DNA of 42,374 nucleotides, taken from Flavobacteriaceae bacterium (GTDB taxonomy: Bacteria; Bacteroidota; Bacteroidia; Flavobacteriales; Flavobacteriaceae). The notes under the pieces are model-generated. The model was not told the origin of the DNA, did not search any database, and saw only the letters and a program-made list of their open reading frames with translations. The position numbers were made by a program, and so were the translations under genes. The DNA lies in contig JADGEA010000008.1 of NCBI GenBank assembly GCA_016744615.1, positions 1 to 42,374 on the forward strand. The letters are read 5' to 3'. This document shows, piece by piece, positions 35,702-42,374 of this stretch. Position 1 is the stretch's first letter, and each line of letters begins with the position of its first letter.

Positions 35702-37438
35702 ATGACTAAAAAAAAAGTATCCTTAGCATGGGCATTTAAAGAATTTATTTGGCCCAGAAAAAAAATCGTTTTTATTGGTTTGGTTTTAATTATTTTGAAA
35801 AGTTTAGCAGGATTAGTTTTGCCTTACGCAACAAAAAATTTAATTGACGAAATAATTCCTGCAAAGGATATGCATGGCCTAAAAATATTGTTAATTGTTG
35901 TGAGTGTATCTATTTTAATTCAGTCACTAACTTCTTTTTCATTAACAAGATTGTTAAGTGTTGAAGCACAGCATTTAATATCTTTGCTAAGAGCAAAAGT
36001 GCAAAGAAAACTATTAACTTTACCTATAAGTTTTTTCGATAATAATAAATCTGGAGCTTTAGTTTCTCGTGTTATGAGCGATGTTGAAGGGGTACGTAAT
36101 TTAGTTGGTACAGGTTTAGTTCAATTAATTGGAGGAACAATTACAGCAATAATTTCTTTGGTTATTTTAATAAAAATTAATGCAACCATGACCTTTTTTG
36201 TTTTGGTGCCAGTAGCTATTTTTGCTTTTATTGCCTTAAAAGCTTTCGGTTATATTCGTCCTATTTTTAGAGCTCGTGGTAAAATTAATGCAGAAGTAAC
36301 AGGTAGATTAACTGAAACTTTAAATGGAGTTCGTGTAATCAAAGGGTTTAATGCCGAAGAACAAGAGAATAAAACTTTTGAAAAAGGCGTTGAGCGTTTA
36401 TTTCTTAATGTAAAAAAAAGTTTAACAGCAACCGCTTTAATGACAAGTAGTTCTACTTTACTTTTAGGTTTGGCTTCCGCCGGAATTATGGGTATGGGCG
36501 GCTATTTTATTATGAATGAAAGCATGAGCTATGGTGAATTTGTATCCTTTACTTTGTTTCTTGGTTTTATGATTGCGCCTATTGTTCAAATGAGTAATAT
36601 TGGTAGTCAACTAACGGAAGCAATGGCGGGATTAGATCGTACCCAAGAATTAATGAATATGACCGAAGAAGATGACCCAGAAACAAGAAAAGTTGTTTTG
36701 AATAATGTTACAGGTAATATGGTTTTTGAAGATGTCTCTTTTGGTTATGATAAAAATAAAGAGGTTTTACATGCCATTAATTTTTCCGCTCCTGCGGGAA
36801 GTGTAACTGCTTTGGTAGGGTCTTCAGGGTCAGGAAAATCGACTATTGCAGGTTTAGCGGCTACTTTTTTAAGTCCAAGTAAAGGTAAAGTCACCTTGGA
36901 CGGAATCGATTTAACTACAGTAAATTTAAGCAGTTATAGAAGTCAGTTAGGTGTGGTTTTACAAGATGATTTTTTATACGAAGGAACCATTCGTGAAAAC
37001 ATCTTATTTCCGAGACCAAATGCTACCGAAGAAGAAGTATTGGCAGCAGTAAAAGGAGCCTATGTTAATGAATTTACCGATCGTTTTGATGATGGATTAG
37101 AAACTGTTATTGGCGAAAGAGGAGTGAAGCTTTCAGGTGGTCAGCGACAAAGAATATCTATTGCAAGAGCATTATTGGCAAATCCGAAAATTATTATTTT
37201 AGATGAAGCTACTTCAAATTTAGATACAGAAAGTGAATCATATATTCAAAAAAGTTTACAAATTTTGATGAAAGATCGAACAACTTTTGTAATAGCACAT
37301 AGATTAAGTACGATACAGAAAGCAGATCAAATTTTGGTTATTGAAGAAGGTAAAATAGTTGAACGAGGTAAACACCAAGAATTAATTGATAAAAAAGGAA
37401 GATATTTTGATTTATATACTTATCAAAGTAGGATATAA
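35702..37438 (+). CDS. ABC exporter, fused permease and ATPase (MsbA-like)
   Basis: A 578-residue half-transporter. Residues 1-320 hold six membrane helices (starting about 20), including the coupling-helix region and TSFSLTRLLS. The ATPase domain has Walker A GSSGSGKST (about 373-381), the Q-loop VLQDDF, signature LSGGQRQRISIARAL, Walker B IIILDEATSNLD and the H-loop IAHRLST. All catalytic residues are intact. It probably works as a homodimer to export lipids or a hydrophobic drug. MsbA-type lipid flipping is an inference from architecture. It is divergent from the helicase gene. Confidence 0.88.
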   Translation: MTKKKVSLAWAFKEFIWPRKKIVFIGLVLIILKSLAGLVLPYATKNLIDEIIPAKDMHGLKILLIVVSVSILIQSLTSFSLTRLLSVEAQHLISLLRAKVQRKLLTLPISFFDNNKSGALVSRVMSDVEGVRNLVGTGLVQLIGGTITAIISLVILIKINATMTFFVLVPVAIFAFIALKAFGYIRPIFRARGKINAEVTGRLTETLNGVRVIKGFNAEEQENKTFEKGVERLFLNVKKSLTATALMTSSSTLLLGLASAGIMGMGGYFIMNESMSYGEFVSFTLFLGFMIAPIVQMSNIGSQLTEAMAGLDRTQELMNMTEEDDPETRKVVLNNVTGNMVFEDVSFGYDKNKEVLHAINFSAPAGSVTALVGSSGSGKSTIAGLAATFLSPSKGKVTLDGIDLTTVNLSSYRSQLGVVLQDDFLYEGTIRENILFPRPNATEEEVLAAVKGAYVNEFTDRFDDGLETVIGERGVKLSGGQRQRISIARALLANPKIIILDEATSNLDTESESYIQKSLQILMKDRTTFVIAHRLSTIQKADQILVIEEGKIVERGKHQELIDKKGRYFDLYTYQSRI

Positions 37439-37505
37439 ACAAATTTCAGATTAAGTAATAAAATATCCTTTTTTTAGTATTTTTACATCTTTAAAATTAA
37501 ATAAA

Positions 37506-37730
37506 ATGACTTTACCAAAATTTTTATTAGGCGATAATACCGATCATCCAGAAGATATATTTATTGTTCATACAGAGTTTCCTCAATTTATAATCAATTT
37601 AGTAAATGATGAGATCGAATGGATGGATGATTTACAAGGTAACGAAGAAGATTTGGCAATTGAAATTGCACAATTGATTGAAGAGGCTAGTTTATTTTAT
37701 GATAGGGAAATGGAGCGTTATGCTGATTGA
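37506..37730 (+). CDS. Conserved small acidic protein of unknown function
   Basis: A 74-residue protein beginning MTLPKFLLGDNTDHPEDIFIVHTE, strongly acidic, with IEWMDDLQGNEEDLAIEIAQLIEEA and a final YDREMERYAD. It looks like a conserved flavobacterial hypothetical, not a random ORF, given its uniform composition and position 67 bases after the ABC exporter gene. No motif recognised. Confidence 0.75.
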   Translation: MTLPKFLLGDNTDHPEDIFIVHTEFPQFIINLVNDEIEWMDDLQGNEEDLAIEIAQLIEEASLFYDREMERYAD

Positions 37731-37731
37731 A

Positions 37732-37749
37732 AAAAGGCTGTAGGCTTTT
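37732..37749. terminator. Weak bidirectional terminator candidate
   Basis: AAAAG and CTTTT flank a short imperfect stem between two convergent genes, directly after the stop of the 74-residue protein. The GGCT word recurs three times here. Weak and uncertain. Confidence 0.3.
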
Positions 37750-37760
37750 GGCTTTAAGTA

Positions 37761-40046
37761 TTAAGATTTTCTCTTTGGAAAGGATTTAGGATGAACTCTT
37801 TGTACTAGTTCCAATTGATTAACATTACTTTTTGCAATAAAAAATCCATAATTTATGGTTGCAATATTTTTTTCAATTTTATCAATAGTACCTTTTGCAT
37901 TACCATCGATTAGCCTTACACGATCATTTATTTGAAGCTCATAACCATCAATTACAATTGCTTTTTCCCTTTCAATCGTTTTTTTCTTTTTTCTTGCTTT
38001 TTTCACTTCGGGTAAAACTTCTTTTTCAATTTTTCTAAGATGATCTTCCTTTAGTTTTTGTTGTAACCTAATCTCTTTATTGATCTTTGTTCTCTCTCTT
38101 TTTGAGAGTGGTTTTTCTTTATCTGAATTCTTTTTTTGGTGCTCAATCTCTATTTTTTCTTTTTTCTTCTCTTCATGTTTAGATTTCTCTATCATGGCCC
38201 ATTTCAAAAATTCATTTTGTAATTGATTTTTATTTTTGGTTTGAAAGAATTTGTTTATCAGTTCATTAGATTTTCGTCCAAAAGAAAGCATTTTTTGATT
38301 ATTGTCATAAAGTTCCTGAAAACTGTTGATTTTATCCTGAATTTTTTGTTGTTTGATCAAGAGATCTTCTGAGTTTTCTTTGGCAAAAGATTTCTCTTTT
38401 TCTAAAGCATCTGTTGTTTTTTGAAGCTTATTTCTTTCTCCTTGCAATTTTGCAATAGTTTTGTCAAGACGAATTTTTTCTCTTTCCACTTTTTTCTTTG
38501 CCCTGTTGATCAGCCGGAACGGAATACCATTTTTTTGTGCAACCTCAAATGTAAATGAACTTCCGGCTTGACCGATATGTAATTTAAAAAGAGGCTCTAA
38601 TGATTTTTGGTCAAATTGCATATTGGCATTTACCACATTTTCCAATTCACTAGCCAATACTTTTAAGTTGGCATAGTGAGTGGTGATAATTCCAAAAGCT
38701 CCTTTTTCATAAAATTCTTCTAAAAAAATCTCTGCTAAAGCCCCACCTAATTCAGGGTCAGATCCGGTACCAAATTCATCAATTAAAAAGAGCGTATTAT
38801 CATTACATTTCCGTAGGAAATTACGCATGTTCTTTAAACGATAACTGTAAGTACTTAATTGATTTTCAATGGATTGATTATCACCAATATCTGTCAGGAT
38901 ATTATCAAATATACTTGCTTCACTTCGCTCATGAACCGGAATTAAGATAGCACTTTGTAACATTGCTTGTAACAATCCAATGGTTTTTAAAGTGATACTT
39001 TTTCCACCTGCATTTGGTCCGGAGATGACAATAATTCTTTGTTGCTTGTCTAATTCAAGCGTTTGCGGAATTATAGGCAGATTTTGTTTTTTATTTTCTT
39101 CCCATAAAATGGGATGGTATGCATTTTTAAAATAGATCTTTTGTTCTCTTACAATTTTTGGTAAACAAGCATTTATATCATAGGCATATTTTGCCTTAGC
39201 ACCAACCATATCTAAATGGCTAAGGTAATTGATATAAGTAATTAAAAGGTCTGTATATGGTCGGATTGTATTGGTGAGCTGTTTTAAGATCTTTACAATT
39301 TCTTCTTTTTCTTCGTATTGTAAATTTTGTAACTCACGGGTAAGCTGTAAAGTTGCTTCAGGGGCAATATAAACAATGCTGCCAGTTTTGGAATTTCCTA
39401 AAATGGTACCTTTTACTTTTCTGCGGTGCATGGCCTGAACGGCAAGAACCCTTTGGTTATCTACAACTGATTCTTTGATATCATCTAAATATCCTAAACT
39501 TACATAATGGCTAAGTGATTTGGTAAAACTTCCTCCTAATTTACCTCTTACTCTATTAATTTCTTTGCGAATGCCATTTAAAGTTTCTGATGCTTTATCA
39601 ACAACTTCCCCGTAAGGAGATATCATTTTGTCAATATGATTAATCAAAAACGTAGTAAGATTAATGTTTTCTGATTGTATAAAAAAAGTAGGGTAGTACT
39701 CTCTAAATTTTTTAAAAAAGACCAATAAATTATTAACTGTTGCCGAAATAGAAGATATTTTTTGAAAAGAGTTTCCTTCTAAAAAACTATCCTCAATTCT
39801 TAGCAAATAGATGTCTTTGGTAATATCATCAAAATAATGATTCGGAATTCTGTTCTCATTTTCAAAGGAGGCCAAGTATTCATTTACTTGATTCAATTCT
39901 GTTTTTAATTCTAATTCTCTGGGAATTGGTTGGATCTGTAATACTTTCTCCCTCCCAAGTTCTGAAATGCAATATGCTTCAATAATTTGAAGTACTGTTG
40001 GGAATTCTAAATCGTTTAATGTTTTTTGCGTTATTCTATTTACCAA
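37761..40046 (-). CDS. MutS2-type DNA-binding ATPase without Smr domain
   Basis: With a TTG start at 40046 the protein is about 761 aa and begins MVNRITQKTLNDLEFPTVLQ, like its homologues. An ATG at 40100 adds 18 unlike residues and would overlap the divergent ung gene. The clamp and lever helices come first, then the ATPase: Walker A ISGPNAGGKSITLKT (about 341), LFLIDEFGTGSDP and ITTHYANLK. A Lys/Glu-rich coiled coil follows (about 510-690) and the end is a KOW-like small domain (VIDGYELQINDRVRLIDG). The C-terminal Smr nuclease domain of classical MutS2 (LDLRG motif) is missing, so it probably suppresses recombination or acts on ribosomes without nicking DNA. Confidence 0.85.
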   Translation of the reverse strand: MVNRITQKTLNDLEFPTVLQIIEAYCISELGREKVLQIQPIPRELELKTELNQVNEYLASFENENRIPNHYFDDITKDIYLLRIEDSFLEGNSFQKISSISATVNNLLVFFKKFREYYPTFFIQSENINLTTFLINHIDKMISPYGEVVDKASETLNGIRKEINRVRGKLGGSFTKSLSHYVSLGYLDDIKESVVDNQRVLAVQAMHRRKVKGTILGNSKTGSIVYIAPEATLQLTRELQNLQYEEKEEIVKILKQLTNTIRPYTDLLITYINYLSHLDMVGAKAKYAYDINACLPKIVREQKIYFKNAYHPILWEENKKQNLPIIPQTLELDKQQRIIVISGPNAGGKSITLKTIGLLQAMLQSAILIPVHERSEASIFDNILTDIGDNQSIENQLSTYSYRLKNMRNFLRKCNDNTLFLIDEFGTGSDPELGGALAEIFLEEFYEKGAFGIITTHYANLKVLASELENVVNANMQFDQKSLEPLFKLHIGQAGSSFTFEVAQKNGIPFRLINRAKKKVEREKIRLDKTIAKLQGERNKLQKTTDALEKEKSFAKENSEDLLIKQQKIQDKINSFQELYDNNQKMLSFGRKSNELINKFFQTKNKNQLQNEFLKWAMIEKSKHEEKKKEKIEIEHQKKNSDKEKPLSKRERTKINKEIRLQQKLKEDHLRKIEKEVLPEVKKARKKKKTIEREKAIVIDGYELQINDRVRLIDGNAKGTIDKIEKNIATINYGFFIAKSNVNQLELVQRVHPKSFPKRKS

Positions 40047-40059
40047 AATTGTAGATTTG
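40026..40059 (+). promoter_or_regulatory. Probable promoter for ung
   Basis: TTG at 40026-40028, 23 bases, then TAGATTTG at 40052-40059, a full match to TAnnTTTG. It lies across the 5' end of the mutS2 gene on the other strand and gives a leader of about 23 bases. Confidence 0.5.
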
Positions 40060-40088
40060 TACTGGACAAAAATAAATAAAATAATGCT

Positions 40089-40754
40089 ATGGAGGTTCAT
40101 ATTTCTGAAAGTTGGAAAACAATTTTAAAAGAAGAGTTTGAAAATGAATATTTTCAAAAATTAGTAGGTTTTATTAAAGAAGAATATACAAAATACACAT
40201 GCTACCCGAAAGGGAAGGAAATATTTGCCGCTTTTGATCATGCTTCTTTTGATAAAATAAAGGTTGTAATCATTGGTCAAGATCCCTATCATGGGGAGAA
40301 TCAAGCAAATGGATTGTGTTTTTCGGTTCACGATGGTATTAAACATCCACCATCTCTAATCAATATTTTTAAGGAGATAGAAACAGATTTGGGAAATCCT
40401 TATCCAAAAAGTGGAAATTTAGAAAAATGGGCGAATCAAGGCGTATTATTAATCAATGCAACATTGACTGTAAGAGCTCATGAAGCAGGATCTCATCAAA
40501 GAAAAGGTTGGGAACAGTTTACAGATGCTGTAATCCAAAAAATATCCGAACAAAAAGAACATGTTGTTTTCTTACTTTGGGGAGGATTTGCAAAAAAGAA
40601 AGGAGCAAAAATTGATAACGGAAAACATCATATATTGACCTCTGGACATCCATCTCCGCTAAGTGCTAATAGGGGGTATTGGTTTGGTAATAAACATTTT
40701 AGTAAAACAAATGAATACTTAAAAAGTATAGGTAAACCTGCAATTGAATGGTAA
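40089..40754 (+). CDS. ung: Uracil-DNA glycosylase, family 1
   Basis: A 221-residue enzyme of normal length. GQDPYHG contains the catalytic Asp65 (water activation), SVHDGIKHPPSL holds the Pro/Ser loop, LLINATLTV binds uracil, and HPSPLSANRGYWF holds His187 and the DNA intercalation loop. It removes uracil from DNA for base-excision repair. The ATG follows TATGGAGG closely, and the gene is divergent from mutS2, so two DNA-maintenance genes share one control region. It is convergent with the TolC-like gene, separated by only four bases. Confidence 0.93.
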   Translation: MEVHISESWKTILKEEFENEYFQKLVGFIKEEYTKYTCYPKGKEIFAAFDHASFDKIKVVIIGQDPYHGENQANGLCFSVHDGIKHPPSLINIFKEIETDLGNPYPKSGNLEKWANQGVLLINATLTVRAHEAGSHQRKGWEQFTDAVIQKISEQKEHVVFLLWGGFAKKKGAKIDNGKHHILTSGHPSPLSANRGYWFGNKHFSKTNEYLKSIGKPAIEW

Positions 40755-40758
40755 ATAA

Positions 40759-42183
40759 TTAGTTGCTAAAAATATCAACAGCTTCAATTTTTTTATCAGC
40801 TACAAAATCATATAAAGTTAATCTTCTTAAAGTGTAGTAATCCATCCAAAATTTCCCGAGAGAATTTAGGTATTTAACAGTGGATTTGTCTTTTTCTTCT
40901 TGCGCTAAATTTAAATCTGTTATGGTTATTTTTCCTAGAATATATCTTTTTTTAGATATATCATATCTTTTATTTGCTATCTCCAGTGCTTTTTCTGTTG
41001 TTGCTAAAAAATTTCTTTGATTAGCCCAGTTGAGGGTGTGTAAATATATTTCCTGTTCAAATGCTTGGTTTTCTTGCTCTAAATTAGTTATTACCAAATC
41101 TAAATTTGCTTTTGCCATCCTCCTTTTTGATTTAGAAACTCCCCAGTCGTATAAAGGTATACCTAAAGTAACTGTTAAATTTTGTTGTTGGTCATAATTA
41201 TTAAATAAATCATTAAGTTCTGGTCCATGTTGAGATAATCCAAAGTTTGCATTTACATTAATTTTTAACCCATTTTCACCTTTTATCCTTGCCAGTTCTC
41301 TTTCCGATTCTAATCTTCTACGCCTATATTCTATTACGAACTTACGGTTAGATTCAGCTTCCTCAATTGCTCTTTTAGTGTCAACCTCAAATTGTCCCAG
41401 TTTTTCAGGAATATTCAATTCAATATTTTCAGTTGACAAATCTAAATAGCGGGCTAAATCTTGTGAAGATTTTTTTAAGGAAATCATATTAGTTGTTACA
41501 TCATTTTCAGAATTTAACAATCTAAGCTCCATTTGCAATAGGTCATTTTCAGCAATTTTTCCCATTCTAAATCTTCCTTTTGTAATTTGGAAAAGTGTAT
41601 CCAAATTAGATAAATTTTTATGAGCAATTTCTAATTGTATTTGTGATTTCAATAAATTAAAATATAATTGGCATGTTCTCAAAGATATTTGTTCCATATT
41701 TTCAATAAAACCCCTTTTTGATTCCTCAAATAGTAGAGGTTCAATTTTTTTATCCCATTTAAATGGATTATAAAATAATGAATTTTGAAAATAATTAATG
41801 GAAAAAGGAACAATGGAATACCCTTGAGATGGATTGTCACCGAAAATATCTACTCGTTCAATTTGGGAGTTCACAGATAAGTTACCTCCTGTAAATCCAA
41901 CATTTTGTGAAATAAATAGTCTTGCATCAATTCGAGATTGGTTTTGATTTACAAATATATCTTCTCCCTGATCATTTGTAATCCTTTTTATAGAATTGGA
42001 GTATGCAGGCAAAGTTGCATTTAATCTAAATTGAGGTAAAAAACTTGCACGAAAATTTTTGTTTCTCCAATAACTTGCTTCATTTCTATGCAAATTTGCC
42101 TTATAGTCAGGAGATTCTTCTTGTGCTAATTGTATAGCTTGTTTTAAACTAATTTTTTGAGCTTGCCAGAAATATGTACAGTT
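40759..42183 (-). CDS. TolC family outer-membrane efflux protein, 5' end broken or mis-sequenced
   Basis: The body has the helical repeats of TolC: MEQISLRTCQLYFNLLKSQIQLE, FRMGKIAENDLLQMELRLLNSEN and VKYLNSLGKFWMDYYTLRRL. Homology starts before the first available TTG (42093): the frame upstream encodes WQAQKISLKQAIQLAQEES, the canonical first helix after a signal peptide. That frame opens only at 42183, after a TAA at 42184-42186, and has no start codon. An ATG at 42205 begins a hydrophobic leader, MPSFIIIKLYIFLAS, in another frame. Skipping one base would join the two. So the gene probably has a one-base lesion in its signal peptide, or the sequence has an extra base. It would form the outer-membrane channel of a tripartite pump; no pump genes are in the window. 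Confidence 0.72.
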   Translation of the reverse strand, partial: NCTYFWQAQKISLKQAIQLAQEESPDYKANLHRNEASYWRNKNFRASFLPQFRLNATLPAYSNSIKRITNDQGEDIFVNQNQSRIDARLFISQNVGFTGGNLSVNSQIERVDIFGDNPSQGYSIVPFSINYFQNSLFYNPFKWDKKIEPLLFEESKRGFIENMEQISLRTCQLYFNLLKSQIQLEIAHKNLSNLDTLFQITKGRFRMGKIAENDLLQMELRLLNSENDVTTNMISLKKSSQDLARYLDLSTENIELNIPEKLGQFEVDTKRAIEEAESNRKFVIEYRRRRLESERELARIKGENGLKINVNANFGLSQHGPELNDLFNNYDQQQNLTVTLGIPLYDWGVSKSKRRMAKANLDLVITNLEQENQAFEQEIYLHTLNWANQRNFLATTEKALEIANKRYDISKKRYILGKITITDLNLAQEEKDKSTVKYLNSLGKFWMDYYTLRRLTLYDFVADKKIEAVDIFSN

Positions 42184-42374
42184 TTATAATAATGAAAGAA
42201 GGCATACAGAATTAGAAAATACAACACCTAATTCTAAATTTAATCAATATAAATTGGTGGTATAAAAATTAATAATTATAGAGGTCAGTAGTTAGTTGCA
42301 TACTAATTTTGATTGATAAATTTTATCAGCAACCACCATTTTTCTGATCAGGTTATTAAATATATTATTTTTCA

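Noticed and set aside
1..42374. CRISPR arrays, tRNA or rRNA genes, complete insertion sequences, prophage
   Set aside because: No regularly spaced repeats, cloverleaf-like sequences, transposase motifs or phage genes were seen on either strand.

Overview
The window is a low-GC bacterial chromosome segment from a marine-type Bacteroidetes, most likely family Flavobacteriaceae. Evidence: families typical of that group (DUF4834, DUF4159, the small protein often misnamed 'ABC transporter ATPase', a CarboxypepD_reg TonB-dependent receptor, a YfhO-type membrane protein), a general lack of Shine-Dalgarno sites, and several TTG-N(17-23)-TAnnTTTG promoters of the Bacteroidetes primary sigma factor. 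Species cannot be told from this sequence alone.

Layout. 1-98 is the 3' end (domains V and VI) of a group II intron whose body lies off the left edge. It sits against the 3' end of a PLD-fold (HKD) nuclease gene (98-1702, minus), and this looks like the only accessory patch. 1826-4044 (minus) is the indolepyruvate oxidoreductase pair iorA-iorB. After a 640-base AT-rich gap holding a striking 12-bp inverted repeat come a 2-oxo acid dehydrogenase E2, a DEDDh exonuclease, a small conserved protein and a secreted GH3/beta-lactamase-fold fusion (4687-10454, plus). A uracil/xanthine permease (minus) is divergent from a Na/Pi cotransporter (plus). The Na/Pi gene abuts, stop to stop, a six-gene minus-strand run (19379 down to 13602): outer-membrane protein, GNAT-like protein, rsmE, DUF4159 protein, BASS transporter and PlsC-like acyltransferase. 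From a divergent promoter a plus-strand run (19555-26394) encodes DUF4834, YfhO, a methyltransferase, two GT4 glycosyltransferases and WecB, a surface polysaccharide or glycoconjugate set with overlapping genes. Then come asnB, a structured intergenic region with a strong terminator, a TonB-dependent receptor, a minus-strand pair (lactonase-like lipoprotein, acyl-CoA synthetase), YwbE and a DEAD-box helicase, an ABC exporter, a small hypothetical, MutS2 without Smr, uracil-DNA glycosylase and a TolC-family outer-membrane protein.

Points needing care. Three genes have damaged or non-canonical 5' parts: a 97-residue membrane protein at 26368-26660 that needs a one-base frame correction, the lactonase-like lipoprotein at 33029-34147 that has no ATG, and the TolC-family gene whose true N-terminus runs past the first usable start. 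They may be real lesions, rare starts or single-base sequence errors. No CRISPR array, tRNA, rRNA, prophage or complete insertion sequence was seen, and I do not see a convincing new multi-gene system. The best candidates for something undescribed are the 4223-4264 inverted repeat and the tandem palindromes at 6059-6125.
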